This document shows positions 8,727-17,552 of a DNA stretch of 64,000 bases, one piece after another. Both the position numbers and the translations under genes were made by a program. The notes below the pieces were generated by a model. The model saw only the letters and a program-made list of their open reading frames with translations, did no database searches and was not told the DNA's origin. The first letter of the stretch is position 1. The number at the start of each line of letters is the position of its first letter. Source of the DNA: Shinella sp. CPCC 101442 (GTDB lineage Bacteria > Pseudomonadota > Alphaproteobacteria > Rhizobiales > Rhizobiaceae); contig NZ_JALIQS010000002.1 of NCBI RefSeq assembly GCF_024704725.1, positions 372,001-436,000 on the forward strand, written 5' to 3'.

Positions 8727-9578
8727 CTATCGGGCGTCGTGCTCTTCCGGGAATTCGCTGGCGCCGTTCGTCGTCGGCGCGGTCCAGCCGCCATATTTGC
8801 GCTGCCAGGAACGCGCGCCGAAGGGGAGCGTGGCGAGATAGCCGATAACGGTCACCACCATCGTTTCCCAGGTGAAGCTCATCAAGGTGGCGACGTAGAG
8901 CACCACGAGCAGGATGAGCGGCAGCACCAGATCACGGCGCACACGGCTGCCCTCCGACTTGCCCGACCAGACCGGCAGGCGGCTCACCAGCAGGAAGCCG
9001 ATCAGCACCGTGTAGCCGGAAGCCAGATAGGCAAAGAGTGGCGTCGGGGCGAGACCGAGGAAACCGACATAGACCGGCAGCAGCACCAGCATGGCGCCCG
9101 CCGGCGCCGGCACGCCGACGAAATACTCCGACTGCCATTTCGCCTTCGTCTCGCGCTCGGCCATCACGTTGAACCGCGCAAGGCGCAGGCCGGCGGCAAT
9201 GGTGTAGATCAACGCGGCGATCCAGCCGAAGGAGCGCGCCTGATCGAGAATGAAGACATAGAGCACGAGGGCCGGCGCCACGCCGAAATTGACGATGTCG
9301 GCAAGCGAGTCCATCTGGCCGCCGAATTTCGACGTCGCTTTCAGGAGGCGCGCGATGCGGCCGTCAATCCCATCGAGGAAGGCAGCAAGCAGCACCATGC
9401 CGACGGCCAGCTCATAACGGTTCTCGAAGGCAAGCCGGATACCCGTGAGGCCGGCGCAGATGGCCAGAACCGTGATGACGTTGGGAATGATGACGCGCAG
9501 CGGGATTTCGCGCAGGCGGGGCCCGCGGGCCTCGTCGTTCGGGCCATTCGGCTCATAGGGCGGAAACGGTGTGTCCAT
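8727..9578 (-). CDS. pssA: CDP-diacylglycerol-serine O-phosphatidyltransferase
   Basis: Makes phosphatidylserine from CDP-diacylglycerol and serine at the inner membrane. It has 283 residues and several membrane helices. The CDP-alcohol phosphotransferase motif is complete: Asp72-Gly73, Ala76-Arg77, Gly86, Asp90 and Asp94. It lies 77 bases downstream of psd, which uses its product. Together they make phosphatidylethanolamine. Confidence 0.96.
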   Translation of the reverse strand: MDTPFPPYEPNGPNDEARGPRLREIPLRVIIPNVITVLAICAGLTGIRLAFENRYELAVGMVLLAAFLDGIDGRIARLLKATSKFGGQMDSLADIVNFGVAPALVLYVFILDQARSFGWIAALIYTIAAGLRLARFNVMAERETKAKWQSEYFVGVPAPAGAMLVLLPVYVGFLGLAPTPLFAYLASGYTVLIGFLLVSRLPVWSGKSEGSRVRRDLVLPLILLVVLYVATLMSFTWETMVVTVIGYLATLPFGARSWQRKYGGWTAPTTNGASEFPEEHDAR

Positions 9579-9655
9579 CGCTTTTCGCTTCGTTCTTTCT
9601 CATGTGCGGCGCCTTCCCTGAAGGAGACAAGACGCCGCGTCCAATGGTCAATCAC

Positions 9656-10354
9656 TCAGCCGCGACGGCTGACGACCGGTCCCTTGGCGGAGCCGAACTC
9701 CGCCAGCACCGTCTCACCGGCAATTGCCGTCTGGCCGAGGCTGACGCGCGGCTGCACGCCCTCCGGCAAAAACACATCAAGGCGCGAGCCGAAGCGGATC
9801 AGGCCGAAACGCTCACCGGCTTCCAGGCTGTCGTTCATGACGGTCCAGCACAGGATGCGGCGGGCAACGAGGCCGGCGATCTGCACGACGCCGATCGGGC
9901 CATGGGCGCTTTCGATGACGAGGCCGTTGCGCTCGTTTTCCTGGCTCGCCTTGTCGAGATCGGCATTGAGGAATTTTCCCGCGCGGTAGGCGACGCGCGA
10001 GACGCGGCCGCGCATCGGAGCGCGGTTCACGTGGCAATTGAAGACGTTCATGAAAACCGAGATGCGCAGCATCGGCTGGTCGCCGAGTTCCAGCTCGGCG
10101 GGGGGCGTGACCATGGCGATGGCCGAGACGCGGCCGTCTGCCGGGCTGATCACAAGATCGTCATCCTGCGGTGTCAGCCGCTCGGGATCGCGGAAGAAAT
10201 AGGCGCACCAGGCGGTCAGGATGAAGCCGATCCACATCAGCGGCTCCCACGCGGCCCCCAACAGCAGCGAGACGACGAAGAAGCCGGCCACGAACTTCCA
10301 GCCCTCCCGATGGATCGGCACCAGGGTGCTGCGTATCGTATCGACCAAACTCAT
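9656..10354 (-). CDS. psd: Phosphatidylserine decarboxylase proenzyme
   Basis: Converts phosphatidylserine to phosphatidylethanolamine. The 232-residue form is the short type found in rhizobia and other Gram-negatives. One or two N-terminal hydrophobic segments lie at 20-52. Self-cleavage to give the pyruvoyl group is expected between Gly189 and Ser190 ([11 protein letters not shown]). FNCHVNRAP is a conserved block. The frame extends upstream, but ATG 10354 gives the usual N terminus MSLVDTIR. Confidence 0.95.
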   Translation of the reverse strand: MSLVDTIRSTLVPIHREGWKFVAGFFVVSLLLGAAWEPLMWIGFILTAWCAYFFRDPERLTPQDDDLVISPADGRVSAIAMVTPPAELELGDQPMLRISVFMNVFNCHVNRAPMRGRVSRVAYRAGKFLNADLDKASQENERNGLVIESAHGPIGVVQIAGLVARRILCWTVMNDSLEAGERFGLIRFGSRLDVFLPEGVQPRVSLGQTAIAGETVLAEFGSAKGPVVSRRG

Positions 10355-10642
10355 CTTCCGACATCTCCTGATGATTTCACGCCATCGACCTAGCGTGAAA
10401 ACCCGGCGGGAGCAATGCGGCGTGGCGAATAGCCCCCAGCCGGCACCTTTTCCCGCGGCGCAATCCGGTAGCGGCTGTGAAGATTTCGGCACCGCAAAAG
10501 CTGCCTCACAGGCTTTCGCGCCTCCCCCTTTTTACCACCGTATTGACAAGGTTTGATCAACGGGGGAGATTTTTTGGGTTACTGCAGGGCGCGCCAGAAC
10601 GGGCTTGAGGATTGGCCGGCGCTCAGGAGAGGATTTCCCGGC

Positions 10643-11062
10643 ATGAGCAATACGGCCGCAACCAGGCCCGAAACACCTGTTCTTGGCGGTGCGGAGCCGG
10701 TGATCTACGTCACCGATTTTTCCGCTGCCCTCGCCTTTTACGTGGAAAAGCTCGGCTTTGCCGTCGATTTCACCTATGGCGAACCACCCTTCTTTGGAGT
10801 GGTCGCGCGTGATGCGGCGCGGCTTTGCCTGCGCAAGGTGGCAGGGCCGGTCTTCGCAGGCAATGTCCGGCAGCGGGAGGAGCTGCTGTCGGCCGCGATC
10901 ACGCTCGAAAATGCAGCCGCGATCCAGCAGCTCTTTCTTGATTATCAGGCGGCCGGCCTGTCTTTCCATCTGACGCTGAGAACGCAGCCCTGGGGGGCGC
11001 GCAATTTCATCGTGCTCGATCCGGATGCCAACCTGATCCTGTTCGCCTCACCGGCAGAGTGA
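10643..11062 (+). CDS. VOC superfamily (glyoxalase/bleomycin resistance-like) protein
   Basis: Small 139-residue protein of the vicinal-oxygen-chelate fold. It shows the first beta strand plus helix (VIYVTDFSAALAFYVEKLGF) and the closing NFIVLDPDANLILF. Chosen start ATG 10643 has AGGAGAGG upstream; the frame runs further 5' without need. Substrate unknown. Its stop abuts the convergent ABC transporter stop with no gap. Confidence 0.82.
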   Translation: MSNTAATRPETPVLGGAEPVIYVTDFSAALAFYVEKLGFAVDFTYGEPPFFGVVARDAARLCLRKVAGPVFAGNVRQREELLSAAITLENAAAIQQLFLDYQAAGLSFHLTLRTQPWGARNFIVLDPDANLILFASPAE

Positions 11063-12955
11063 TCACTCCGCCGCCGGAGCACCACGAACGATAATGCCGA
11101 GATCGTCGTTTTCGCGCACCTGCTTCAAACGCTCTTCGGCCTGTACGGCCTCGCGCTGGCGGTTCCACATGGAGGCGTAGAGGCCGTCGTCGCGCTGCAT
11201 CAGTTCGCCATGCGTGCCGCGTTCGGCGATCACGCCGTCCTTCAAGACGATAATCTCGTCGGCCGAGATGACGGTCGACAGGCGGTGGGCGATGACGAGC
11301 GTCGTGCGGTTCTGCGAGACGACGTCGAGCGCGGCCTGGATTTCCTGCTCCGTCCGCGTATCGAGCGCGGAGGTCGCCTCGTCGAGGATGAGGATCGGCG
11401 GGCTTTTCAGGATGGTGCGGGCGATGGCGACGCGCTGCTTCTCGCCGCCCGAAAGCTTCAGGCCGCGCTCGCCGACCGTCGCCTTGAACCCATCGGGAAG
11501 ATGGCGGATGAAGGGACCGATCTGCGCAGCCTCGGCGGCGGCGGAGACTTCCTCGTCGCTCGCGCCGGGGCGGCCATAGCGGATGTTGTAGGCGATCGTG
11601 TCGTTGAAGAGCACGGTATCCTGCGGCACCATGCCGATGACCTTGCGCAGGCTTTTCTGCGTCACGTCGCGCACGTCCTGCCCGTCGATCGTGATGGCGC
11701 CCTCCTGCACGTCGTAGAAGCGATAGAGAAGCCGCGACAGCGTGGACTTGCCCGCTCCCGAAGGGCCGACGACGGCGACGGTCTTGCCGGCCGGCACGTC
11801 GAAGGAGATGCCCTTGAGGATCGGCCGCTTCGGATCATAGGAAAAATGCACGTCCTTGAAGGAGATCGCACCGTCGGCGACGACGAGATCGATCGCGCCG
11901 GGCTTGTCCTGCACCTCTTCCTCGACTTCGAGAAGATCGAACATCTGCTCGATATCGGTCAGGCCCTGGCGGATTTCACGGTAGACGAAACCGATGAAGT
12001 TCAAGGGGATGGCGAGCTGGATCAGCATCGCATTGATGAAGACGAAGTCGCCGATTGTCTGCGTGCCCGCCTGCACGGCAAGGCCGGACATGACCATCAT
12101 GACCGCCATGCCAAGGCCGAAGATCAGCGCCTGGCCGAAGTTCAGCCAGCCGAGCGACGTCCACACCTGGGTCGCCGCCTTCTCGTAGCGCTCCATGGAC
12201 TGGTCGAAGCGGCGGGCCTCCATCTCCTCGTTGCCGAAATATTTGACGGTCTCGAAATTCAGGAGCGAGTCGATCGCCTTGGTGTTGGCCTCGGTGTCGC
12301 TGTCGTTCATCGAGCGGCGGATGGAGATGCGCCAGTCGGACGCCCGCACGGTGAACCAGATGTAGAGACAGACCGTGACGGCCGTGACGAGCAGGTACTG
12401 GAAGCCGTAGCCCATCCAGAACACGGCGGCGGTGAGCAAGAACTCGATAAAGGTCGGCACGCTGTTGAGGATCGTGAAGCGCACGATCGTCTCGATGCCC
12501 TTGGTGCCGCGCTCGATGACGCGCGACAGGCCGCCGGTGCGCCGCTCCAGATGGAAGCGCAGCGACAGGCGGTGAAGGTGCACGAAGGTGCGGTAGGCGA
12601 GCTGGCGCACCGCATATTGCCCGACACTGGCAAAGAGCGCGTCACGCAGCTGGTTGAGGCCGGCCTGGAGGATGCGCGCACCGTTATAGGCGAGCACCAG
12701 CATGGCGGCACCGGTCAGGAAGGCCGGCAGCAGGCTGACGGCATCGGCCTTGCCGTTCAACGCATCGGTCGCCCATTTGAAGAAATAGGGCACCAGCAGC
12801 AGCACGATCTTGGAGATCAGCAGGAAGACCGTCGCCCAGACGACGCGCATCTTCAGGTCCGGCCGGTCCGAGGGCCACATATAGGGCCAGAGGTTCACCA
12901 GCGTCGAAAAGGGATTGCTGCTATCGGCCGAAACCGTTTTCTTCGTCGTCGCCAC
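11063..12955 (-). CDS. ABC exporter, Atm1/HMT-like (fused membrane and ATPase domains)
   Basis: Half-size ABC exporter of 630 residues. Six membrane helices fill about residues 30-340; the ATPase follows with Walker A GPSGAGKST near 393, signature LSGGEKQRVAIARTI and Walker B ILILDEATSALD. The sequence looks like the Atm1 group (NVARLR-less bacterial type), which exports glutathione-linked sulfur or metal compounds. The substrate is inferred from the family only. It is likely to work as a homodimer in the inner membrane. Confidence 0.88.
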   Translation of the reverse strand: MATTKKTVSADSSNPFSTLVNLWPYMWPSDRPDLKMRVVWATVFLLISKIVLLLVPYFFKWATDALNGKADAVSLLPAFLTGAAMLVLAYNGARILQAGLNQLRDALFASVGQYAVRQLAYRTFVHLHRLSLRFHLERRTGGLSRVIERGTKGIETIVRFTILNSVPTFIEFLLTAAVFWMGYGFQYLLVTAVTVCLYIWFTVRASDWRISIRRSMNDSDTEANTKAIDSLLNFETVKYFGNEEMEARRFDQSMERYEKAATQVWTSLGWLNFGQALIFGLGMAVMMVMSGLAVQAGTQTIGDFVFINAMLIQLAIPLNFIGFVYREIRQGLTDIEQMFDLLEVEEEVQDKPGAIDLVVADGAISFKDVHFSYDPKRPILKGISFDVPAGKTVAVVGPSGAGKSTLSRLLYRFYDVQEGAITIDGQDVRDVTQKSLRKVIGMVPQDTVLFNDTIAYNIRYGRPGASDEEVSAAAEAAQIGPFIRHLPDGFKATVGERGLKLSGGEKQRVAIARTILKSPPILILDEATSALDTRTEQEIQAALDVVSQNRTTLVIAHRLSTVISADEIIVLKDGVIAERGTHGELMQRDDGLYASMWNRQREAVQAEERLKQVRENDDLGIIVRGAPAAE

Positions 12956-13048
12956 GCTGGCCTCCGCCGGGACCCGTCACGCCCCGGACTTCACAAATGT
13001 TGCCGGCGGGCGCGAACGATGAACCGTTCTCATCCTGCCGCCGTGCCT

Positions 13049-13082
13049 GAATGAAAATACGGCGCCCGGGAGGGCGCCGTAT
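13049..13082 (-). terminator. Terminator of the LysM gene
   Basis: ATACGGCGCCC (13057-13067) pairs with GGGCGCCGTAT (13072-13082) across a 4-base loop. On the minus strand it is followed by TTTTCATT. It lies 57 bases after the LysM gene stop. Confidence 0.8.
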
Positions 13083-13139
13083 GCTTGAGATAGGTCCTTG
13101 CCGGCCGCTTCGCAACCGGCAAGGCGGAATTGAAGATCA

Positions 13140-15497
13140 TCAATTGCCGCGAACGTGCTTGCGGTGGAGCTCTTCGGCCTCGGCGTCCGTCTCGGCCGTC
13201 TTGTCCGGCACGCCGAACACCTGGCCGGGGATGATGCGATCCGGGTCGGTGATCTGGTCCTCGTTGGCGAGGTAGATCGTCGTGTAGCGCACACCCTTGC
13301 CGTAGATGCGGCGCGAGATCTGCCACAGCGTATCGCCGCGACGGATGATCACCGAGGTCTTGCTCGCCTGCAGCGGCGCCTGCTCGACGGTCTCGGGCTC
13401 TTCAGCAGCAGCTTCGCCGCCGTTCGCTACCGGGATATTGCCGCTCTCGGCCTTGCCACCGGCCGTGTCCGTACCGGCAACCGTCTGACCTTCGCTCGAC
13501 GCGGCGACCGGGTTGCCTCCGCCGGTATCGGTGCCGGCAACAGACTGACCGGAGCCTGCGGCACCTTCGTTGGCCGTTTCCACCGTTGCGGGAGCCTGCA
13601 GCGAAGGCATGCCTTCCAGTGCGGCCAGCGCCTGCTGGTAGGCCTCCTTGCCGGCACCGGCCGGAACGGCGGCGAAGCGTTCGAGAGCTGCCGACGCCCA
13701 GCCCTTCAGCTTGTCGATGGCGGCCTGAACATCCGCAGTCGCGCCGGCAGGCGCGGTGACGCCGGTCATGGCCTTCAGCACACCTTCCAGCCCCGTGCGC
13801 GCCGTCTGGATTTCCGCTGTGGTCGCATTGCGGCCATCGGAGAACAGCGCGACGAACTGCTGCTGCAGGACGGTCGCCTGACCGGCAAGCGCCTCGATGG
13901 AGGTATCGGCGGCGGCCGTCGCCGTCTCGACGACAGTTGTGGCCCTCTCGATGGCCGGGGCCAGCGCGTCGGCGACAGCCGTCTCGACGGAGCCGAGCGC
14001 GGCGCCGACAGCCGTCGCATCGGACGGAAGGGCCTGAAGGGTGGAAAGCGCGGAGGCGGCGGCCTTGGACGCCTTCTCCGCCATGGCGCGGGCCGCTTCG
14101 CCTTCTTCCGCGCCGGGCTTGAACTCGGCAAGCGATTTCAGCGCGATTTCCGTCGCCGAACGCGCAGCGGCGAGTTCTTCGGCCGTCGGCATCCGGCCGT
14201 TCGCATAGAGGCCCTTGAGGATTGCGATCGCCTTGTCGGCGTCACCGCGCAGCTTGTCGAAGGCGCCGCCGCCGATGAGACCGAGCGCCGGGCCGGCCCC
14301 ACCGGTGCCGGTGTCCTGCGCCACGACGGCGATCTGCTCGCCCTCCGGCCGGTCGAACGGAACCGAGGCGCGAAACTCGACCTTGGCGCCATCCGCGCTC
14401 ATCACGTCGGCGCGGATCGTGTGGCGGCCGACCGTCAGGTCCATCTTGCCGTCCGCCACGTAACGGCCTTCCTCATCGGCCTTCGCTTCACCGACCAACT
14501 TGTCATTGGCATAGAGGCGCACCAGCGCTCCGGGCTTGGCCGTACCGGCGATGAACATGCGTTCGCCTTCCAGCTCGACGGCCGAAACGCGCGGCGGCTT
14601 GTCGCCACCGCCCTCATTTGTGGATCCCCCTACCACAGCCGTCGTTGCGACCTCACCCGATGCGGCAGAGCCGTCGGTGGTCGCCTGCGCCGTCTCGGTT
14701 GCGGCGGGCTGTTCGCCCGTGATTGCCGTACCGGCGTCGGTCGTCTTGGCGGTTTCGGTTGCCGCAGCGGTCTCCGCAGCCGGTTGCTCGACCGTCTTCT
14801 CCGCCGTCGTCGTCGTGGCGGCAGCGTCGCCGGCCTTCTCGGCAGCTTCCGGAACGGTGATCAGGCGGCTCGCCTCGCCCGGCTTGGAGACCATGGCGAG
14901 CAGTTCACCGCCGGCATCCTTCGGCACGGACACGGTCGCGACCTCCTCGGAGGTCTTGGATCCGCCCTTGTCGTCCTTGACGTTGAGGGTCAGCTGATAG
15001 TCGCCGGCCGCGAGCGGCTGGTCGAAGACGGCGGCGAAATCGCCGGATGGCCCGATATCGGCCGTCGCGACGACCGTCTGGCCGTTCTTGATTTCCAGTT
15101 TTGTGTTCGGCTGGCCACGGCCGGCGATCACGGTGGAGCCATCGGGCTCGACACGCAGGAGATCGAAGGCAGGCGTAACCCAGCCGGCGGTCGCGTCCGC
15201 CGGCGCCGCCTCGGCCGAGGCGGTCTCCTGCGTCGCGGTCGCTTCCGCGCCGGTCGTGCCGGCAGCGGGCTGTTCGCCCGTCGCTGCGGCCGTGTCGCCG
15301 GCCTCGGTCGTGCTGCGCGCCTGTTTGCCGTCGGCGGTCGTCGTTTCACCGCCACCGGCGGACGTTTCGGCCAGCTTGGCGACCGACGTTTCGGCCGGCT
15401 TGTCCTTGTTCATATTGGGCAGCACGAAGAAAACCATCAGCAGTGTCGCCACTGCCAGCACGGTCAAGGCCACAAGGCCGGTCTTGTTCTTCATCAT
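13140..15497 (-). CDS. Large LysM envelope protein
   Basis: A 785-residue protein. An N-terminal membrane anchor (LVALTVLAVATLLMVFFVLP) is followed by long stretches rich in Ala, Thr, Glu and Gly. Two short Ig-like or cargo-type repeats can be seen (about 105-190 and 290-375: GSTVIAGRGQPNTKLEI and ERMFIAGTAKPGALVRLY), then a helical Ala-rich part, and a C-terminal LysM domain of about 50 residues (IIRRGDTLWQISRRIYGKG) that binds peptidoglycan. It should span from the inner membrane to the cell wall. Exact role unknown. A tandem Met pair gives two possible starts. Confidence 0.85.
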   Translation of the reverse strand: MMKNKTGLVALTVLAVATLLMVFFVLPNMNKDKPAETSVAKLAETSAGGGETTTADGKQARSTTEAGDTAAATGEQPAAGTTGAEATATQETASAEAAPADATAGWVTPAFDLLRVEPDGSTVIAGRGQPNTKLEIKNGQTVVATADIGPSGDFAAVFDQPLAAGDYQLTLNVKDDKGGSKTSEEVATVSVPKDAGGELLAMVSKPGEASRLITVPEAAEKAGDAAATTTTAEKTVEQPAAETAAATETAKTTDAGTAITGEQPAATETAQATTDGSAASGEVATTAVVGGSTNEGGGDKPPRVSAVELEGERMFIAGTAKPGALVRLYANDKLVGEAKADEEGRYVADGKMDLTVGRHTIRADVMSADGAKVEFRASVPFDRPEGEQIAVVAQDTGTGGAGPALGLIGGGAFDKLRGDADKAIAILKGLYANGRMPTAEELAAARSATEIALKSLAEFKPGAEEGEAARAMAEKASKAAASALSTLQALPSDATAVGAALGSVETAVADALAPAIERATTVVETATAAADTSIEALAGQATVLQQQFVALFSDGRNATTAEIQTARTGLEGVLKAMTGVTAPAGATADVQAAIDKLKGWASAALERFAAVPAGAGKEAYQQALAALEGMPSLQAPATVETANEGAAGSGQSVAGTDTGGGNPVAASSEGQTVAGTDTAGGKAESGNIPVANGGEAAAEEPETVEQAPLQASKTSVIIRRGDTLWQISRRIYGKGVRYTTIYLANEDQITDPDRIIPGQVFGVPDKTAETDAEAEELHRKHVRGN

Positions 15498-15719
15498 CTA
15501 ATCTCTCTCTGACCCGGTTTCCCGGGAGTCCCCTGTGGAAATTGCTACCGATTCCCAATGCCTTGCACAAGGTTCCGGGGACGTTCCGGGCTCTCAGACC
15601 TTTGTTTTTCGCATATCGGCGGCACAAAACCACGGCACGGTTTTGCGCGACATGCCCTGGCTCATGCTTTTTCCGTCATTATCCTTGACGGACATCCGGC
15701 CGGGTGGCTGAATCCCGCC

Positions 15720-16340
15720 ATGACAGAACAAAACCTTCCGATTCGATCCGTCTGCGTTTATTGCGGCTCCCAGCCCGGCCGTGACGCTTCCTACATCAAT
15801 GCCGGGCGCCGCCTCGGCAAGGCGATGGCGGAAAACCACCTGCGCCTCGTCTATGGCGGCGGCACCAAGGGCATCATGGGCGCCGTCGCCAGCGGCGTGC
15901 TCTCGCATGGCGGCCGCGTCACCGGCATTATACCGCAATTCCTCGTGGATATGGAGGCCACCCGGCATTCGCTGGGACAGCTGAGCGAGCTGATCATCAC
16001 GCCCGACATGCACGAGCGCAAACACAAGATGTTCGATCGTGCCGACGCCTTCGTTGCGCTGCCCGGCGGCATCGGCACGCTGGAGGAAATCGTCGAGGTG
16101 ATGACCTGGGCGCAGCTCGGCCGCCACCGCAAGCCGATGGTCTTCGCCAATATCGGCGGTTTCTGGGATCCGATGCTGAAACTGATCCGCCACATGGCCG
16201 ACGAAGGTTTCATCCACACCGCCCACCTCGTCCAGCCGCTCGTGATCGACGATCCCGAAGAGATCGTCGCCGCGCTCGTGGATCATTGGGCCGGTGACGT
16301 GGACCGCGACGGCGAAGCCGAGATTATCGCCCGTCTCTAG
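15720..16340 (+). CDS. LOG family (TIGR00730) protein, probable cytokinin riboside phosphoribohydrolase type
   Basis: A 206-residue Rossmann-like protein with both family signatures: YGGGTKGIMGAVA and PGGIGTLEEIVEV. LOG proteins cleave nucleoside monophosphates, for example cytokinin ribotides or AMP, to the free base. Whether this copy makes cytokinin is not shown; many bacterial members act on AMP. The start ATG 15720 was chosen to match the family N terminus (RSVCVYCGS soon after). The frame is open upstream to 15558. Confidence 0.88.
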   Translation: MTEQNLPIRSVCVYCGSQPGRDASYINAGRRLGKAMAENHLRLVYGGGTKGIMGAVASGVLSHGGRVTGIIPQFLVDMEATRHSLGQLSELIITPDMHERKHKMFDRADAFVALPGGIGTLEEIVEVMTWAQLGRHRKPMVFANIGGFWDPMLKLIRHMADEGFIHTAHLVQPLVIDDPEEIVAALVDHWAGDVDRDGEAEIIARL

Positions 16341-16370
16341 GACGAGGCTTCCCGAAAACAGGCACATCAC

Positions 16371-16406
16371 AAGCGGATCGCCGTTCCGTTGCTCCGCTTT
16401 TTTTTT
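16371..16406 (+). terminator. Terminator after the LOG gene
   Basis: AAGCGGA (16371-16377) pairs with TCCGCTT (16393-16399) across a 15-base loop, followed by a run of nine or more T. Confidence 0.8.
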
Positions 16407-16497
16407 GCAAGCGATTGCCGGGCGTGGCGCGAGACGCGCTTCCGGCAATCGTCACCAGCGCCTGCGTCTGCGCGATCCTGAGATCGCTGAGCTGCGC

Positions 16498-17442
16498 CTA
16501 TTCCGCGGGCTTCAGCTCAGCGGCGGCCATGCGCCGCGCACGCACGCTGCGCAGCATGGAGCCTGAATAAATGAAGAGTGCCGCCCAGATGAAGACGAAG
16601 GCGATGAGCTTGGTCGTACCGAAGGGCTCGCCGAAGGCGAAGACGGCGATGATGAAGATCATCGTGGGCGCGATGTACTGCATGATGCCAATTGTCGAGA
16701 GACGCAAGAGCTTGGCACCGTTCGCATAGATCATCAGCGGGATCGCCGTGACGACGCCGCAGGACAGCAGCCAGAGCACATCCGTCATGCCCGTATCGCC
16801 GAAATGGCCGTTGCCGGTCGATTCGAGCCAGATCACATAGCCGATCGCCGGTACGCTGAGGATCAGCACTTCGAGGAAGAAACCCTGGTTCGGTCCGATG
16901 GGAAGCGCCTTGCGGCAGAAGGCGTAGAAACCCCAGGACATGCACAGGCTCAGCGACACCCACGGCAGGCCGCCCGCATCGAAGGCGAGAATGGCGACGG
17001 CGACGGCGGCGAGCGCAATAGCCACGATCTGCGCCCGGTCCAGTTTCTCTTTGAGGAGAACGGCGCCGAGGAAGATGGAGAAGAGCGGATTGATGTAGTA
17101 GCCGAGCGCCGTCTCGATGGCCCGGCCCGCACCGATGGCCCAGACATAGATACCCCAGTTGATGGTGATCAGCACCGCCGTCAGCGTCGCCATGGCGATC
17201 ATGCGCGGCGAGCGGAGCGCCGTCCTGATTTCCGACGTGCGGCCGAGCCAGACGAGCACCAGGCCGGCGAGCGGCACCGACCAGATGATGCGGTGCGCCA
17301 CCACTTCCGAGGCCGGGATATGGGCGACCGCCTTCATGAAGAAGGGCAGGAAGCCCCAGATCACATAGGCCGTCAGCGCGAAAGCGAAACCGCGCGGCGA
17401 ATCGCCGGATTGTGGGCCGCTGGTGGAGCTTGCGTCGGCCAT
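16498..17442 (-). CDS. rarD: RarD/EamA-type permease
   Basis: A 314-residue inner-membrane protein with about ten helices of the EamA fold. The N-terminal WGFLPFFMKAV and the later NWGIYVWAIGAGRAIETALGY blocks are typical of RarD (chloramphenicol-sensitive protein). Transported compound unknown. It stands alone between a convergent LOG gene and cimA, 110 bases from the latter. Confidence 0.88.
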   Translation of the reverse strand: MADASSTSGPQSGDSPRGFAFALTAYVIWGFLPFFMKAVAHIPASEVVAHRIIWSVPLAGLVLVWLGRTSEIRTALRSPRMIAMATLTAVLITINWGIYVWAIGAGRAIETALGYYINPLFSIFLGAVLLKEKLDRAQIVAIALAAVAVAILAFDAGGLPWVSLSLCMSWGFYAFCRKALPIGPNQGFFLEVLILSVPAIGYVIWLESTGNGHFGDTGMTDVLWLLSCGVVTAIPLMIYANGAKLLRLSTIGIMQYIAPTMIFIIAVFAFGEPFGTTKLIAFVFIWAALFIYSGSMLRSVRARRMAAAELKPAE

Positions 17443-17552
17443 GGTGTCATTTCCCGTCGATTTATGGATTTTCCGACGGGATACTCCAAGGATCGTGAAT
17501 ATACCAATTCATTCGGGTGAAGCGATGGTTGAGCGGCGCTGAACCATCGCCG

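Noticed and set aside
10543-10571. A sigma-70-like promoter TTGACA before the VOC gene
   Set aside because: The -35 matches well, but the sequence 17 bases downstream (GAGATT) is a poor -10, so I did not list it as a feature.
13155-15512. A plus-strand open frame of the same length as the LysM gene, antisense to it
   Set aside because: The minus-strand frame has a membrane anchor, LysM domain and terminator. The antisense product is Arg/Gly-rich and shows no domain.
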